DNA from: Jiangella muralis
GTDB lineage: Bacteria > Actinomycetota > Actinomycetes > Jiangellales > Jiangellaceae
NCBI RefSeq assembly: GCF_001270745.1
Contig: NZ_KQ434756.1
Location: 124,001 to 188,000, forward strand
Direction: 5' to 3'
Length of the DNA: 64,000 nucleotides
Below the pieces are notes generated by a model that saw only the letters and a list, made by a program, of their open reading frames with translations, made no database searches and was not told the DNA's origin. Positions 7,735 through 16,402 of this stretch are shown here, piece after piece. The translations under genes and the position numbers were made by a program. Position 1 is the stretch's first letter. The number at the start of each line of letters is the position of its first letter.

Positions 7735-8426
7735 CGCGGCGGGATGGCGGCGACGACGGCGGAGGCCCAGAGGCGGTAGCCGGTCGCGGACGGGTGGAAG
7801 CGGTCGGCGCTGAAGAAGTCCATCGGGGGCAGCCCGTCCGAGACGACCGTCGTCCAGGCCACCTGCGGCCGCGCCGCGCACACGTCCCGCGCCACCGCGT
7901 CGAAGGCGGCCGCCCGCTCGCCGAGGTAGCGCCGCAGCGTCCGCGGCAACCCCGGGAACAGCCCGAACGGCGGCACCCCCGCGACCACCACCCGGGCCGA
8001 CCGCGCGGCGAGGCCGTCGACGATCGCGGCGAGGTCGGCACCCCAGTCGGCCGGGGGCCGCCGGGTGAGCACGTCGTTCGCGCCGGCCAGCAGCACGGCG
8101 ACGTCGTACGAGCCGGTCAGGCGGGGCAGCAGCCGGTGCCGGACCCGCCGCGCGGTCGCGCCGAACTGCGCCGCCACCTCCCAGTCGACGGGCCGCCCGG
8201 TCGACGCGGCGAGCAGCCCCGCCAGCGCACCGGCGAACCCGTCGTCGTGCGAGTCGACGCCGGACCCGGCCGCGGTCGACTCGCCGAGCACCGCCACCCG
8301 CAGCGGCGCGCCGTCGCCGCCGCCGATCGTGCCGGCCACGCGGTCGTCGACCGGCTCGGCCAGCGTGAACGTCGAGCGCACCCAGAGCCCCTGCATCGCG
8401 ACGAGGGGCAACAGCAGCCGGTTCAC
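7731..8426 (-). CDS. SGNH/GDSL family hydrolase
   Basis: A 231-residue hydrolase. Block I is VAVLGESTAAGSGVDSH (Ser nucleophile in GEST), block III is LLAGANDV and block V is DRFHPSATGY with the Asp/His pair. These define SGNH esterases/lipases. The chosen start is a GTG overlapping the TetR stop (GTGA at 8423-8426). The first residues (VNRLLLPLVAMQGLWV) form a hydrophobic anchor or uncleaved signal. It is the middle gene of a TetR-hydrolase-SRPBCC operon. Confidence 0.9.
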   Translation of the reverse strand: MNRLLLPLVAMQGLWVRSTFTLAEPVDDRVAGTIGGGDGAPLRVAVLGESTAAGSGVDSHDDGFAGALAGLLAASTGRPVDWEVAAQFGATARRVRHRLLPRLTGSYDVAVLLAGANDVLTRRPPADWGADLAAIVDGLAARSARVVVAGVPPFGLFPGLPRTLRRYLGERAAAFDAVARDVCAARPQVAWTTVVSDGLPPMDFFSADRFHPSATGYRLWASAVVAAIPPR

Positions 8427-8980
8427 GAGGCCGCCCCGGGAAGCAGGGTGCCGACGGCGGCCCGGGTGCCGTCGCCGAGATCGACGCCGATGGCCTGCAG
8501 CAGCACCACCAGCGCACCGTCGGCCAGGAACCGGGCGAGGTCGTCGGCGCCGGCGCCGGTCAGCGCGGCCGACTCGCCGAGGAGGACGGTGATGACGCCG
8601 CGGCAGCGCGCCGCCACCACCTCGTCGCGCCGGGCGATCGCGGATGCCTGCAGCCACAGCCCGCCGGTGACGCCGCCGGAGAGCAGCTCGCGAAAGCCCG
8701 CACCCATCGCCGTCATCGGGTCGCCGGGCCGGTCGGCCGCGGCCGCGCGGAACGCCGTCCGCACCCGCGCCTCCACCTCGTCGACGCAGGCCAGCAGCAG
8801 TCCCTGCTTGCTGCCGAAGAGGCGGAAGACGTACGGCTGCGACACCCCGATCTCGTCCGCGACGCGTTGCAGCGCGGCCGTGGTCAGGCCGTCGTCGGCG
8901 ATCACCCGCATCGCGGCGGCGACGGCGTCGGCTCGCCGCTGGGACGCGGTACTACGCGCTTCTGCCATGCCTCGCAGCAT
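8423..8980 (-). CDS. TetR/AcrR family transcriptional regulator
   Basis: A 185-residue TetR protein. The N-terminal HTH reads LQRVADEIGVSQPYVFRLFGSKQGLL and is recognised by VSQPYVFRLFGSK; the C-terminal ligand domain is unassigned. The start may be ATG 8980 or ATG 8968 (MAEARS); neither has a good ribosome site. A perfect 16-bp palindrome lies 6 bp upstream and also precedes the divergent MOSC gene. The protein therefore probably represses its own operon and perhaps the MOSC gene. Confidence 0.9.
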   Translation of the reverse strand: MLRGMAEARSTASQRRADAVAAAMRVIADDGLTTAALQRVADEIGVSQPYVFRLFGSKQGLLLACVDEVEARVRTAFRAAAADRPGDPMTAMGAGFRELLSGGVTGGLWLQASAIARRDEVVAARCRGVITVLLGESAALTGAGADDLARFLADGALVVLLQAIGVDLGDGTRAAVGTLLPGAAS

Positions 8981-8985
8981 GACAG

Positions 8986-9001
8986 AAGTAAGTACTTACT
9001 T
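8986..9001. promoter_or_regulatory. Perfect 16-bp palindrome AAGTAAGTACTTACTT, probable TetR operator
   Basis: The sequence equals its own reverse complement over 16 bp. It is AT-rich in a GC-rich genome and sits in the 64-bp spacer between the TetR gene (minus) and the MOSC gene (plus). This is the position and symmetry expected of the regulator's operator. Confidence 0.7.
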
Positions 9002-9044
9002 ACAAGATCTGACCTAGACTTCTCGGCGATCCCTGGGAGGACGG

Positions 9045-9590
9045 ATGAATGGCGACGGCCGTCCGGTCGAGATCGTGGGGCTGCTGGTCTCGCCGGTGCA
9101 CGCGTACGAGGGCCGGCCACAGGACGGGCCGCGACACGATCCGGCGCCGGCCACCCGGCCGGACGTCACGGTGCGCGCTGGGCTCGGACTGGTCGGCGAC
9201 CGCTACTTCGGCCGACCGGCGCACCGCAACGCCGCGGTCACATTGATCGACGCGGCCGCGCTGGACGAACTCGCCGCGTCGCTCGGGCTGAACCATCCGC
9301 TCGATCCGCTGCTGACCAGGCGAAACATCGTGCTTCGCGGCTTCCGTGTCGACGACCTCACGGCGCGACGGCCGGAACCGGGCGCGGTGTTCACGCTCGA
9401 CTCCGGCGCGGGACCGATCCGGTTCCAGGCTCACCGGGCGGCGAACCCATGCGCCTGGATGGACGTCGCGCTGGCGCCGGGTGCGTTCCGCGGGCTCCGC
9501 GGCCGCGGCGGCGTCCGCTGCACACCCCTCGACGACGGCGCGCTTCAGCTAGGGCCGGCAACCCTCACCGTCCAACCGGCACCCCGCTGA
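9045..9590 (+). CDS. MOSC domain-containing protein
   Basis: A 181-residue protein with MOSC-type features: an opening strand VEIVGLLVSPVHAYEG, the segment GLGLVGDRYFG and the core RRNIVLRGFRVDDL (RRNI/V pattern), and NPCAWMDVALAPGAFRGLRGRGG where MOSC proteins carry their conserved Cys. The family includes sulfur-carrier and molybdenum-cofactor-related enzymes (YiiM, mARC C-terminal domain). GGGAGG precedes the ATG. It is divergent from the TetR gene. The role is unknown. Confidence 0.83.
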   Translation: MNGDGRPVEIVGLLVSPVHAYEGRPQDGPRHDPAPATRPDVTVRAGLGLVGDRYFGRPAHRNAAVTLIDAAALDELAASLGLNHPLDPLLTRRNIVLRGFRVDDLTARRPEPGAVFTLDSGAGPIRFQAHRAANPCAWMDVALAPGAFRGLRGRGGVRCTPLDDGALQLGPATLTVQPAPR

Positions 9591-9601
9591 GCCTAGCCGC
9601 G

Positions 9602-9874
9602 TCAGCCCAGGCCGAGCCGCTGCCAGGTCTGCTTGCCGGGGATGCCGTCGGCGTCGGTTCCCTTCCAGCCCTGGTCCTCCTGGAACGCCTTGACGGCGGC
9701 CTGGTCGGTGGCCGACCAGGTGCGACTGGGGCCCTCCTTGTAGAGGTCGCGGTATTTCTTGCTCCGCAGCACCAATGCCGAGCCGACCAGGAGCACATAG
9801 TCGTTGACCTTGCCCGCCCCGAACACCTCGGGACCGGGATACGGAACCACCTCGACCACAACAGCTTCGGACAT
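9602..9874 (-). CDS. Small peptidoglycan-binding-like domain protein
   Basis: A 90-residue protein starting at MSEAVVVEVVPYPG, with GGAGGGG before the ATG. The C-terminal half (SATDQAAVKAFQEDQGWKGT then DADGIPGKQTWQRLGLG) matches the PG_binding_1 repeat: AVKAFQ, G-D-G-x-x-G-x-x-T-W. No signal peptide is seen, so it may act in the cytoplasm or as an accessory module. It is convergent with the MOSC gene, 11 bp away. Confidence 0.75.
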   Translation of the reverse strand: MSEAVVVEVVPYPGPEVFGAGKVNDYVLLVGSALVLRSKKYRDLYKEGPSRTWSATDQAAVKAFQEDQGWKGTDADGIPGKQTWQRLGLG

Positions 9875-10030
9875 GTCCCCTCCAGCGTGATCGGCCACGA
9901 TCGTGGACCACAGCGTAGGGACTGCGACAGCCGGTTCGCAGCATCTTCGCTCCACGACACATGGCCACACTGCTCGTGACCTCCAGTCATGACGTCCTTG
10001 CTGCGGCCGTCACCAGATCGAGGCCCAGAA

Positions 10031-10051
10031 GTGATCAAAAATGATGATCAC
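10031..10051. repeat. Inverted repeat GTGATCA-N7-TGATCAC
   Basis: Seven-base arms at 10031-10037 and 10045-10051 lie in an AT-rich spacer between divergent genes. This could be an operator for either. It resembles no other site in the window except for a loose TGATGATCA similarity to the terminator palindromes. Confidence 0.35.
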
Positions 10052-10067
10052 GATGACTCCCAGAATC

Positions 10068-10095
10068 GTGACAAGGCGGGAATAATGGCTATGTA
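10068..10095 (+). promoter_or_regulatory. Possible promoter of the P-loop gene
   Basis: GTGACA (10068-10073), a 16-bp spacer and TATGTA (10090-10095) precede the AGGGGGAC ribosome site and the ATG at 10116. The hexamers are plausible but not strict consensus. Confidence 0.35.
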
Positions 10096-10115
10096 GTGCA
10101 GGGGGACGATCGAAG

Positions 10116-11495
10116 ATGCAGAACAGCGGCGTGCGGTGGAGCACCCCGCACCAGCAATCGGCTCGGCTGCTCGTCGTGACAGCCGTGGCAGCTTCGAGCG
10201 CCACCCTGGCCCAGTACTGGACCGGCATCCCCTGGGGGCTGCTGCTGGCTCTGTGCGCCGTCGCGGGCTTCGGCATGCCGTTGGTGTGGTGGCTGCGGCA
10301 GCGAGCGGCGAGTTGGGACCAGCGCGAGCACGCCGTCGAGTCGACCATCCGCTCGGCCCTCGGCGCCGGCTCACTGCCACGGACGGGCGACTCCACACTC
10401 CAGCTGTTCGGTGTACATCGCGCCCCGCTGCACATGACCTACCTGACGAGGACCGCGCATGCGGAGATCGTGACGACGCTGCAGACGGGCGAGCCGACGC
10501 TGCTCCTGGGGCACGCCATGGCGGGCAAGTCGCGGCTGGGTGCGGAGGTCGTCCGGCAGCACTACCCGGAGCTGCCCCTGGTCGTCCCGGCGCCGCCGCG
10601 TGGGCTGGCGCAGCTCTTCGGCGCGGGCGGGAGCCCCATGCGCACGGTGATCTGGCTCGACGACCTCGAGCGTTACCTGGGCGACGACCTGTTCCGGGTC
10701 GAGTGGCTCGATCGCGCGATCCACGCGGAGAACATCGTGGTGGCGACCATGCGGTCCGGGCCGTACGAGCAGTTCCTGCCGCATGGGGACGTCCAGCGCT
10801 CCCAGTGGGAACTCCTCGAACGGTTCCGGCCCGTGTGGCTGCACGCGAACCCTGACGAACGCAGGCGACTGGCCGGGATGATCGACGACCCGCGCATGCG
10901 GGCCGGCGTGCTGCGCTACGGCCTCGCCGAGTACCTCGGGGGTGCGGCGCTGGCGATCGAACGGCTGCACGCCGGCGAGTCCGAGCACCCCCTCGGCGCG
11001 GCCATGGTGCGCGCCGCCGCCGACTGGCGGCGCATGGGCCTCGACGGCGTCCCGGAGCCGGTCCTGGGCCGGCTGGCCCGCCGATACCTGCCGGAACCCG
11101 GCCGCCGCACCGGCGCGGACCGCACGGCCCGCGCGATCGAATGGGCCAGTGAGCTGATCGATCACACCGTCGCGCTGCTGGAACCGACGGCAGGCGGCTG
11201 GCGTGCCTTCGATCCGGTGGTCGACCACATCGCGGCAGAGGGCCGACCGGTCCCGGACTCGGCATGGGACGCCGCTCTGCGGTCGGCCGGCGACCGGCTG
11301 ATCGCCGTCTGTCATGCCGCGGCCGCGGTGCACCACCGGCAGGACATCGCGGAACGGGCCTGGCGCAGGGCGCTCCAACGCCACGGCGACACCGCCATCC
11401 TGACCGCCAGACTGCTGCGCGACCTGCAGGGTTCCGCCCCCGACGCCTCGTGGTGGACCGACCCGCCGTCGCTCCCCGACTGGCTCCAGCCGTGA
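10116..11495 (+). CDS. Membrane-anchored P-loop NTPase-like protein, unknown function
   Basis: A 459-residue protein. Two hydrophobic helices (about 17-35 and 38-60, ending PLVWWLRQR) anchor it, and the rest is cytoplasmic. A degenerate Walker A GHAMAGKS lies at 132-139 and a Walker B-like VIWLDDLE at 178-185. It has no lid or sensor motif I can name, and the C-terminal 200 residues are helical and Arg-rich, like STAND/AAA-type signalling ATPases. AGGGGGAC is the ribosome site. It is monocistronic. I do not recognise a family. A signalling or bacterial NLR-like role is speculation. Confidence 0.7.
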   Translation: MQNSGVRWSTPHQQSARLLVVTAVAASSATLAQYWTGIPWGLLLALCAVAGFGMPLVWWLRQRAASWDQREHAVESTIRSALGAGSLPRTGDSTLQLFGVHRAPLHMTYLTRTAHAEIVTTLQTGEPTLLLGHAMAGKSRLGAEVVRQHYPELPLVVPAPPRGLAQLFGAGGSPMRTVIWLDDLERYLGDDLFRVEWLDRAIHAENIVVATMRSGPYEQFLPHGDVQRSQWELLERFRPVWLHANPDERRRLAGMIDDPRMRAGVLRYGLAEYLGGAALAIERLHAGESEHPLGAAMVRAAADWRRMGLDGVPEPVLGRLARRYLPEPGRRTGADRTARAIEWASELIDHTVALLEPTAGGWRAFDPVVDHIAAEGRPVPDSAWDAALRSAGDRLIAVCHAAAAVHHRQDIAERAWRRALQRHGDTAILTARLLRDLQGSAPDASWWTDPPSLPDWLQP

Positions 11496-11624
11496 CGCGA
11501 CGCTGACCCGGCGGCGGCGTGCGGCACCGGAACCTCGCGAGGGAGGCTTGTCCGCGCGACTCTTCCCAGCTACCGTGGCACGACGTTTCATGTCGATCCG
11601 CCGGACTTGTCAGGGAGTGGACGC

Positions 11625-13589
11625 ATGCCACGCACCGCCGTCGTCGCCGCCATCGCCGCACTGGGACTCGCCGCCGGGCTGGGGGTGAGCACGACGGCCG
11701 CCGCGTCCGGTGAGGTCCGCACGTTCGACGCCGAGCCGCTCGGCGCCGCACCGGCCGGCTACGCCACGCAGGGCGACATCACCGTCGCCGAGGCGCCGTT
11801 CGGGCCACCCGGGAACCGCGCGGTGCACCTGGCCGACTACACGGCGACCCTCCAGTCCCGCCTGCAGATTCCCGCTCCCGCGGCCGCTGCCAGGCGGTTC
11901 GAGTTCGACCTCGCGATGCACACGACGCGGCAGGCGGTGTTCCTCGCCGTGCACGCCGACGGCGACAACCCGGCGCTCGGCGCGTACCGGTTCATGATCA
12001 CCCCGGTGTACGCGTACGGCGGCAGCAGCACCGCGCAGGTCCTGGTCTACGACGGACGGCAGTACCTGCGCCTGGCGACCGTCCCGATGCTCACGGCGCG
12101 CGACCACCCGAGCCGCGTCCGCATCGACGCGAGCGGCGACGCGGCCGTGCTGACGGTGAACGGAATGTCGTTCCGTACCACGGTGCGGGCATCCGGCGGT
12201 ACCGCGATCACCGGGCTCGAGCTGGCGTCCAGCGGCGCCGCCGGCGTCGGCTCCGACGCGTACCTGGACGACGTCGCGCTGAGCGAGCTGGACCCGGCCG
12301 GCCCCGCACTCGCCGAGGGGCTGCCCGTCACCGGCGTCCTCCCGTCCTACGTCGCCGAGAAACACCCGGCGTCCACCGTGGTCGCGACGATCGACGCTCC
12401 GGACCTGCGGGCGGGGCAGGTCCGGGCCAGCGTGGTCGTCGACGGCGTCGACCGGCCGTTCCCGGGCCGCGTGCACGGCGAGCCCGGCCGGCTGGTCGTC
12501 AGCGCCGCGATCGACGGCGCCGACATCGGCCTGCACCCGGTCACCGTCACCGTCACCGACCTGCGCACCGGCGTCGCCCGGTCGACCCAGCAGCGCATCC
12601 AGGCGTACTCGCCGATCCCCGCCGAGGTCGTCGCGCAGGAGCCGGCCGGCGCCGCCGAGCCGCGCTTCCCCGACGCCGTCCGGCTGGCCGACGGCACGAT
12701 CGTGCTCGCCTACCACCACGCCGACGCGCACACGAAGGCCGACGGCGTCGTCCGCATGGTCCGCTCCACCGACGGCGGCGGCACCTGGACCGACCCCGTC
12801 ACCGTCGCGGCCACCGCCGGCGCCGACAACCGCGACCCGAAGCTCAGCGTGCTGCGCGACGGCACCGTGCTGCTGACGGTGTTCCGTACCGACTGGTCGA
12901 CCAGCCCGGAGAGCAACCTCGGCACGTTCGTCTACCGTTCGGCCGACGGCGGGCTGACGTTCCCCGAGGTCACGCAGGTCGAGAGCACGCAGCCGGGCGC
13001 CTGGCAGCACGGCCCCGCCGTCGAACTGCCGAACGGCGACATCCTGCAACCGCTGTACGGGTATGGCGCGCGGGTCGCCCGCAGCACCGACGGCGGCCGC
13101 TCGTTCCCCGCGGTGAACGAGCGCACCGTCGTCGAGGACGACGAACGGTTCTCCAACGGCGAGCCGAACATCGTCCGGCTGCCCAGTGGGGAGCTGGTCA
13201 TGCAGATCCGGCGGCACGACAACCTGCTGGCGATCGAGAGCGAGTCGACCCTCGTCCGTTCCTTCGATGACGGCCACACCTGGACCGGCCCGGAGCCGAC
13301 CGGCCTGCCCGCGTCGTCGGCGCACCTACTGGTCACCGACGACGGCTCGGTGCTGATGACGTACGGGAACTACGCCCAGGCCGGGCGGCCGACGTACGGC
13401 GTGCTGATCGACGACCCGTCCGGGCCGTGGACGGGGCAGCGGCCGCTGGCGCTGTACAACTCCGGCTGGGAGGACCAGGCCAACCCCACCACCGTCCAGC
13501 TCGACGACGGTTCCTTCCTCACCTTCGGCTTCGACGTCGCCAACCGGACGGTGGTCTCCTTCCGCACCACCGCCGCCGACTACGACTGA
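11625..13589 (+). CDS. Secreted sialidase-superfamily (BNR repeat) protein with N-terminal beta-sandwich domain
   Basis: A 654-residue exported protein. A signal peptide (MPRTAVVAAIAALGLAAGLG, cleavage after the Ala-rich stretch) is followed by a LamG/concanavalin-like region to about residue 225, a linker domain, and a six-bladed propeller with at least four Asp boxes: RSTDGGGTW, RSADGGLTF, RSTDGGRSF, RSFDDGHTW. The propeller opens with EPRFPDAVRL at the place of the sialidase Arg motif. The substrate may be sialic acid or another glycan. AGGGAG precedes ATG 11625. A paralogue is at 33693-35312. Confidence 0.85.
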   Translation: MPRTAVVAAIAALGLAAGLGVSTTAAASGEVRTFDAEPLGAAPAGYATQGDITVAEAPFGPPGNRAVHLADYTATLQSRLQIPAPAAAARRFEFDLAMHTTRQAVFLAVHADGDNPALGAYRFMITPVYAYGGSSTAQVLVYDGRQYLRLATVPMLTARDHPSRVRIDASGDAAVLTVNGMSFRTTVRASGGTAITGLELASSGAAGVGSDAYLDDVALSELDPAGPALAEGLPVTGVLPSYVAEKHPASTVVATIDAPDLRAGQVRASVVVDGVDRPFPGRVHGEPGRLVVSAAIDGADIGLHPVTVTVTDLRTGVARSTQQRIQAYSPIPAEVVAQEPAGAAEPRFPDAVRLADGTIVLAYHHADAHTKADGVVRMVRSTDGGGTWTDPVTVAATAGADNRDPKLSVLRDGTVLLTVFRTDWSTSPESNLGTFVYRSADGGLTFPEVTQVESTQPGAWQHGPAVELPNGDILQPLYGYGARVARSTDGGRSFPAVNERTVVEDDERFSNGEPNIVRLPSGELVMQIRRHDNLLAIESESTLVRSFDDGHTWTGPEPTGLPASSAHLLVTDDGSVLMTYGNYAQAGRPTYGVLIDDPSGPWTGQRPLALYNSGWEDQANPTTVQLDDGSFLTFGFDVANRTVVSFRTTAADYD

Positions 13590-14257
13590 GCACGTCCGGC
13601 ACGGATGGTCAGACCCTGGGTCGCCGTCGCCGGCGAGGTGGGGTGCGTTTCGCCGGTGTTGACGCAGGCGCCAACTGTTGGCGCTGATGTCTACTCCCTC
13701 GCGACGTCATCGGCGTCCGCGTCTTGTGCGGCGCGGTCAGGTCAGCCGGTGGGGAGAGCTGCTGTGCCAGCCCGCGGGCGTACCCGCTGACCTCGTCGTC
13801 CGTCGCCGAGCAGCAGCGCGACCTGGCAGCACTGGATGACGTTGGCCGGCGCTGCCGGTCGTCGTGGCCGGCATGGTGACGAGGACGCCACATGGTGACG
13901 CTGGTGTCACCCTGCCCGAGACAGTCGTCACCGTGAGGGCTTGATCGTCCACATGGTGGACGGTGAACATCTCAGCAGGTAACCATTTGGCATTGCACTC
14001 GTCACAATTCCGCTGCTCCGGACGTGTCCGGTTGGCCGACGATCGCCGCCTTGGGCTAGCGTCACCAGCGACCGAACCAGACCAGACGCGGTTGGGGTTG
14101 TCGGCCGACGGTGCGGGCTCAGGCCCCGCGGTGCCGCTTTCGTCCCCGCTCGCGTCGCTCGTCGCGTGGCTCACCGGCCGCCTTGAACCATGGGCGCGGA
14201 AAGCGCGCCCGGTGGAGAAACCGGTGCGTCGCGTGGCAGACGAACGAAGGGGAGGGC
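13590..14257. other. 668-bp gene-poor stretch before proV
   Basis: No frame here has actinobacterial coding character or a recognisable domain. It holds several dyads: GCGCCAAC-T-GTTGGCGC (13668-13684), GGTGAC-N6-GTCACC (13894-13911) and CGTCCAC-ATG-GTGGACG (13946-13962). The part just before 14258 should carry the proVWX promoter. It may be a decayed gene, a regulatory region or an unannotated small RNA. Confidence 0.5.
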
Positions 14258-15466
14258 GTGACCGCCGTACGCGCGGAAGGACTGTTCAAGGTCTTCGGCC
14301 GAGGCGCCGACGACGCCGTTCAGCGGCTCAGGGACGGCGCGAGCCGTGCCGACGTCGTCGCGCAGGGGGCGACCCCAGCGGTGATCGACGCGAGCTTCGA
14401 AGTGCAGCCGGGCGAGATCTTCGTCGTGATGGGGCTGTCCGGATCGGGCAAGTCCACGCTGATCAGAATGCTCAACGGCCTGTGGGAGCCCACGGCCGGC
14501 CACGTCTATGTCGACGGCGTCGACATCTCCGGCATCGACGCGGGCGAGCTGCGCCGGGTGCGGCAGCAGAAGATCAGCATGGTCTTCCAGCACTTCGCGC
14601 TGCTCCCGCACCGGACCGTCGCCGAAAACGCGGCATACGCGCTGGACATCCAGGGCGTGCCGAAGGACGAGCGGCGCGCCAAGGCCGCCGAGGCGCTGGA
14701 GCTGGTCGGGCTGCGCGGGTGGGAGGACCGCTACCCGGCGCAGCTGTCCGGCGGCATGAAGCAGCGGGTCGGGCTGGCCCGCGCGCTCACCGCCGGTAGC
14801 GACATCATGCTGATGGACGAGGCGTTCTCCGCCCTCGACCCGCTGATCCGGCGCGAGATGCAGGACCAGTTGCTGGAGCTGCAGGCCAGCCTCGGCAAGA
14901 CGGTGGTGTTCATCACGCACGACCTCAACGAGGCCATGCGGCTGGGCGATCGCATCGCGGTCATGCGCGACGGCCGGATCGTGCAGGTCGGGACGGCGGA
15001 GGAGGTGCTGCGTGACCCCGCGAACGACTACGTCGCGCAGTTCGTCGCCGACGTCGACCGCACCCGGGTGCTGACGGCGTCCAGCGTCATGGTGCCGGCC
15101 CAGCTGGAGGTCAACGCGTCGGCCGGGCCTCGCGTCGCGCTGCACGGCATGCGCGACAAGCAGCTCAGCGCGGCGTTCGTCGTCACCCGGGACCGCAAGC
15201 TGCGCGGCGTCGTCCGTGACGACGACGTCGTGGCGGCCGTCAACCGGGGCGACACCACGCTCGAGCAGATCGTCGACTCCGGCGTCGCCTCCGTGCACGC
15301 CGACACGGTGCTGGCCGAGCTGTTCGCGCCGTCCGCCGAGTCGGTGCTGCCGCTGGCGGTCGTGGGCGACGACGACCGGCTGCTGGGCGTCATCCCGCGG
15401 GTGACGCTGCTGACCGCCATGGCCAGCCTGGCCGAGGCCCAGCCGGACCTGGAGGTGGCCCGATGA
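14258..15466 (+). CDS. proV: Glycine betaine/proline ABC transporter ATP-binding protein
   Basis: A 402-residue ProV/OpuAA ATPase. Walker A is GLSGSGKST, the signature is [15 protein letters not shown], Walker B is [13 protein letters not shown] and the H-loop is [18 protein letters not shown]. The last 120 residues form a CBS pair, the osmosensing module of this family. The GTG at 14258 has AGGGGAGGGC directly before it; the open frame extends to 14111 but without homology. It energises uptake of compatible solutes in osmotic stress and heads the proVWX operon. Confidence 0.95.
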   Translation: MTAVRAEGLFKVFGRGADDAVQRLRDGASRADVVAQGATPAVIDASFEVQPGEIFVVMGLSGSGKSTLIRMLNGLWEPTAGHVYVDGVDISGIDAGELRRVRQQKISMVFQHFALLPHRTVAENAAYALDIQGVPKDERRAKAAEALELVGLRGWEDRYPAQLSGGMKQRVGLARALTAGSDIMLMDEAFSALDPLIRREMQDQLLELQASLGKTVVFITHDLNEAMRLGDRIAVMRDGRIVQVGTAEEVLRDPANDYVAQFVADVDRTRVLTASSVMVPAQLEVNASAGPRVALHGMRDKQLSAAFVVTRDRKLRGVVRDDDVVAAVNRGDTTLEQIVDSGVASVHADTVLAELFAPSAESVLPLAVVGDDDRLLGVIPRVTLLTAMASLAEAQPDLEVAR

Positions 15467-16338
15467 GCGACTCCTTCGACCCGCTGGACCCCCGGCTGAG
15501 GGTCGGCACCTGGGTCTCCGACGCGTTCGACTGGTTCACCGACACCCTCCAGCCGGTGCTCGACTTCGTCGACACCGTGCTCGACGGCGCCTACAGCGGC
15601 GTCGCCGACGCGCTGAGCGCGCCGCCGTTCCTGGTGATGGTCGCGCTGTTCGCCGCGCTCGGCTGGGCGGTGCGGTCGTGGAAGTTCGCCGTCTTCACCG
15701 TGCTCGGGTTCTACCTGATCGCGGCGATGGACAAGTGGGACGCCGCCATGCAGACGCTCGCGCTGGTGCTGGTGGCCGCGTTCATCGGGACGGTCATCGC
15801 GGTGCCGCTGGGCATCTGGGCGGCCCGTTCTCCGACGGTGAGCAACCTGCTGCGGCCGGTCCTCGACTTCATGCAGACGATGCCGGCGATGGTCTACCTG
15901 ATCCCGACGCTGGGCGCGTTCGGCATCGGCGTCGTCCCCGGCATGATCTCGACCATCGTGTTCGCGATGCCGCCCGGTGTCCGGTTCACCGAGCTGGCCA
16001 TCCGGCAGGTCGACACCGAGGTCGTCGAGGCCGGGCAGGCGTTCGGGTCGTCGCCGATGCGCATCCTGCGGCAGATCCAGTTGCCGCTCGCACTGCCGAC
16101 GATCATGGCCGGGATCAACCAGGTGATCATGCTGTCGCTGTCGATGGTGGTCCTCGCGGCCATGGTCGGCGCGGCCGGGCTGGGCCTGGACGTCGTGGCC
16201 GGTCTGCAGTCCCTGAACGTGGCTCGCGGCGTGGAGGCCGGTCTGGCCGTCGTCGTGCTCGCCATCTATCTGGACCGTGTGGTGTCGGCGCTGGCCGACC
16301 GCGCTCCAGTCGTCCGGGCGTCGAGAGTGCGCGCCTGA
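15463..16338 (+). CDS. proW: Glycine betaine/proline ABC transporter permease
   Basis: A 291-residue permease with about six or seven membrane helices and the ProW-type segment [28 protein letters not shown], shown here by its EAA-loop core [21 protein letters not shown] hydrophilic N-terminal tail of about 40 residues precedes the first helix, as in ProW. ATGA overlap with proV shows coupling. It is the membrane channel of the osmoprotectant importer. Confidence 0.95.
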   Translation: MSDSFDPLDPRLRVGTWVSDAFDWFTDTLQPVLDFVDTVLDGAYSGVADALSAPPFLVMVALFAALGWAVRSWKFAVFTVLGFYLIAAMDKWDAAMQTLALVLVAAFIGTVIAVPLGIWAARSPTVSNLLRPVLDFMQTMPAMVYLIPTLGAFGIGVVPGMISTIVFAMPPGVRFTELAIRQVDTEVVEAGQAFGSSPMRILRQIQLPLALPTIMAGINQVIMLSLSMVVLAAMVGAAGLGLDVVAGLQSLNVARGVEAGLAVVVLAIYLDRVVSALADRAPVVRASRVRA

Positions 16339-16402
16339 ACGTCGCTTCACGAGTAGGTCCTCGAACCCAGAGTGCCTGGTAGTCGAAATCAAGAGGAGAA
16401 TC

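Noticed and set aside
13609-14174. Minus-strand open frames in the gene-poor stretch before proV
   Set aside because: They have no ribosome site, no recognised domain and Arg/Ser-rich composition typical of chance frames in GC-rich DNA.
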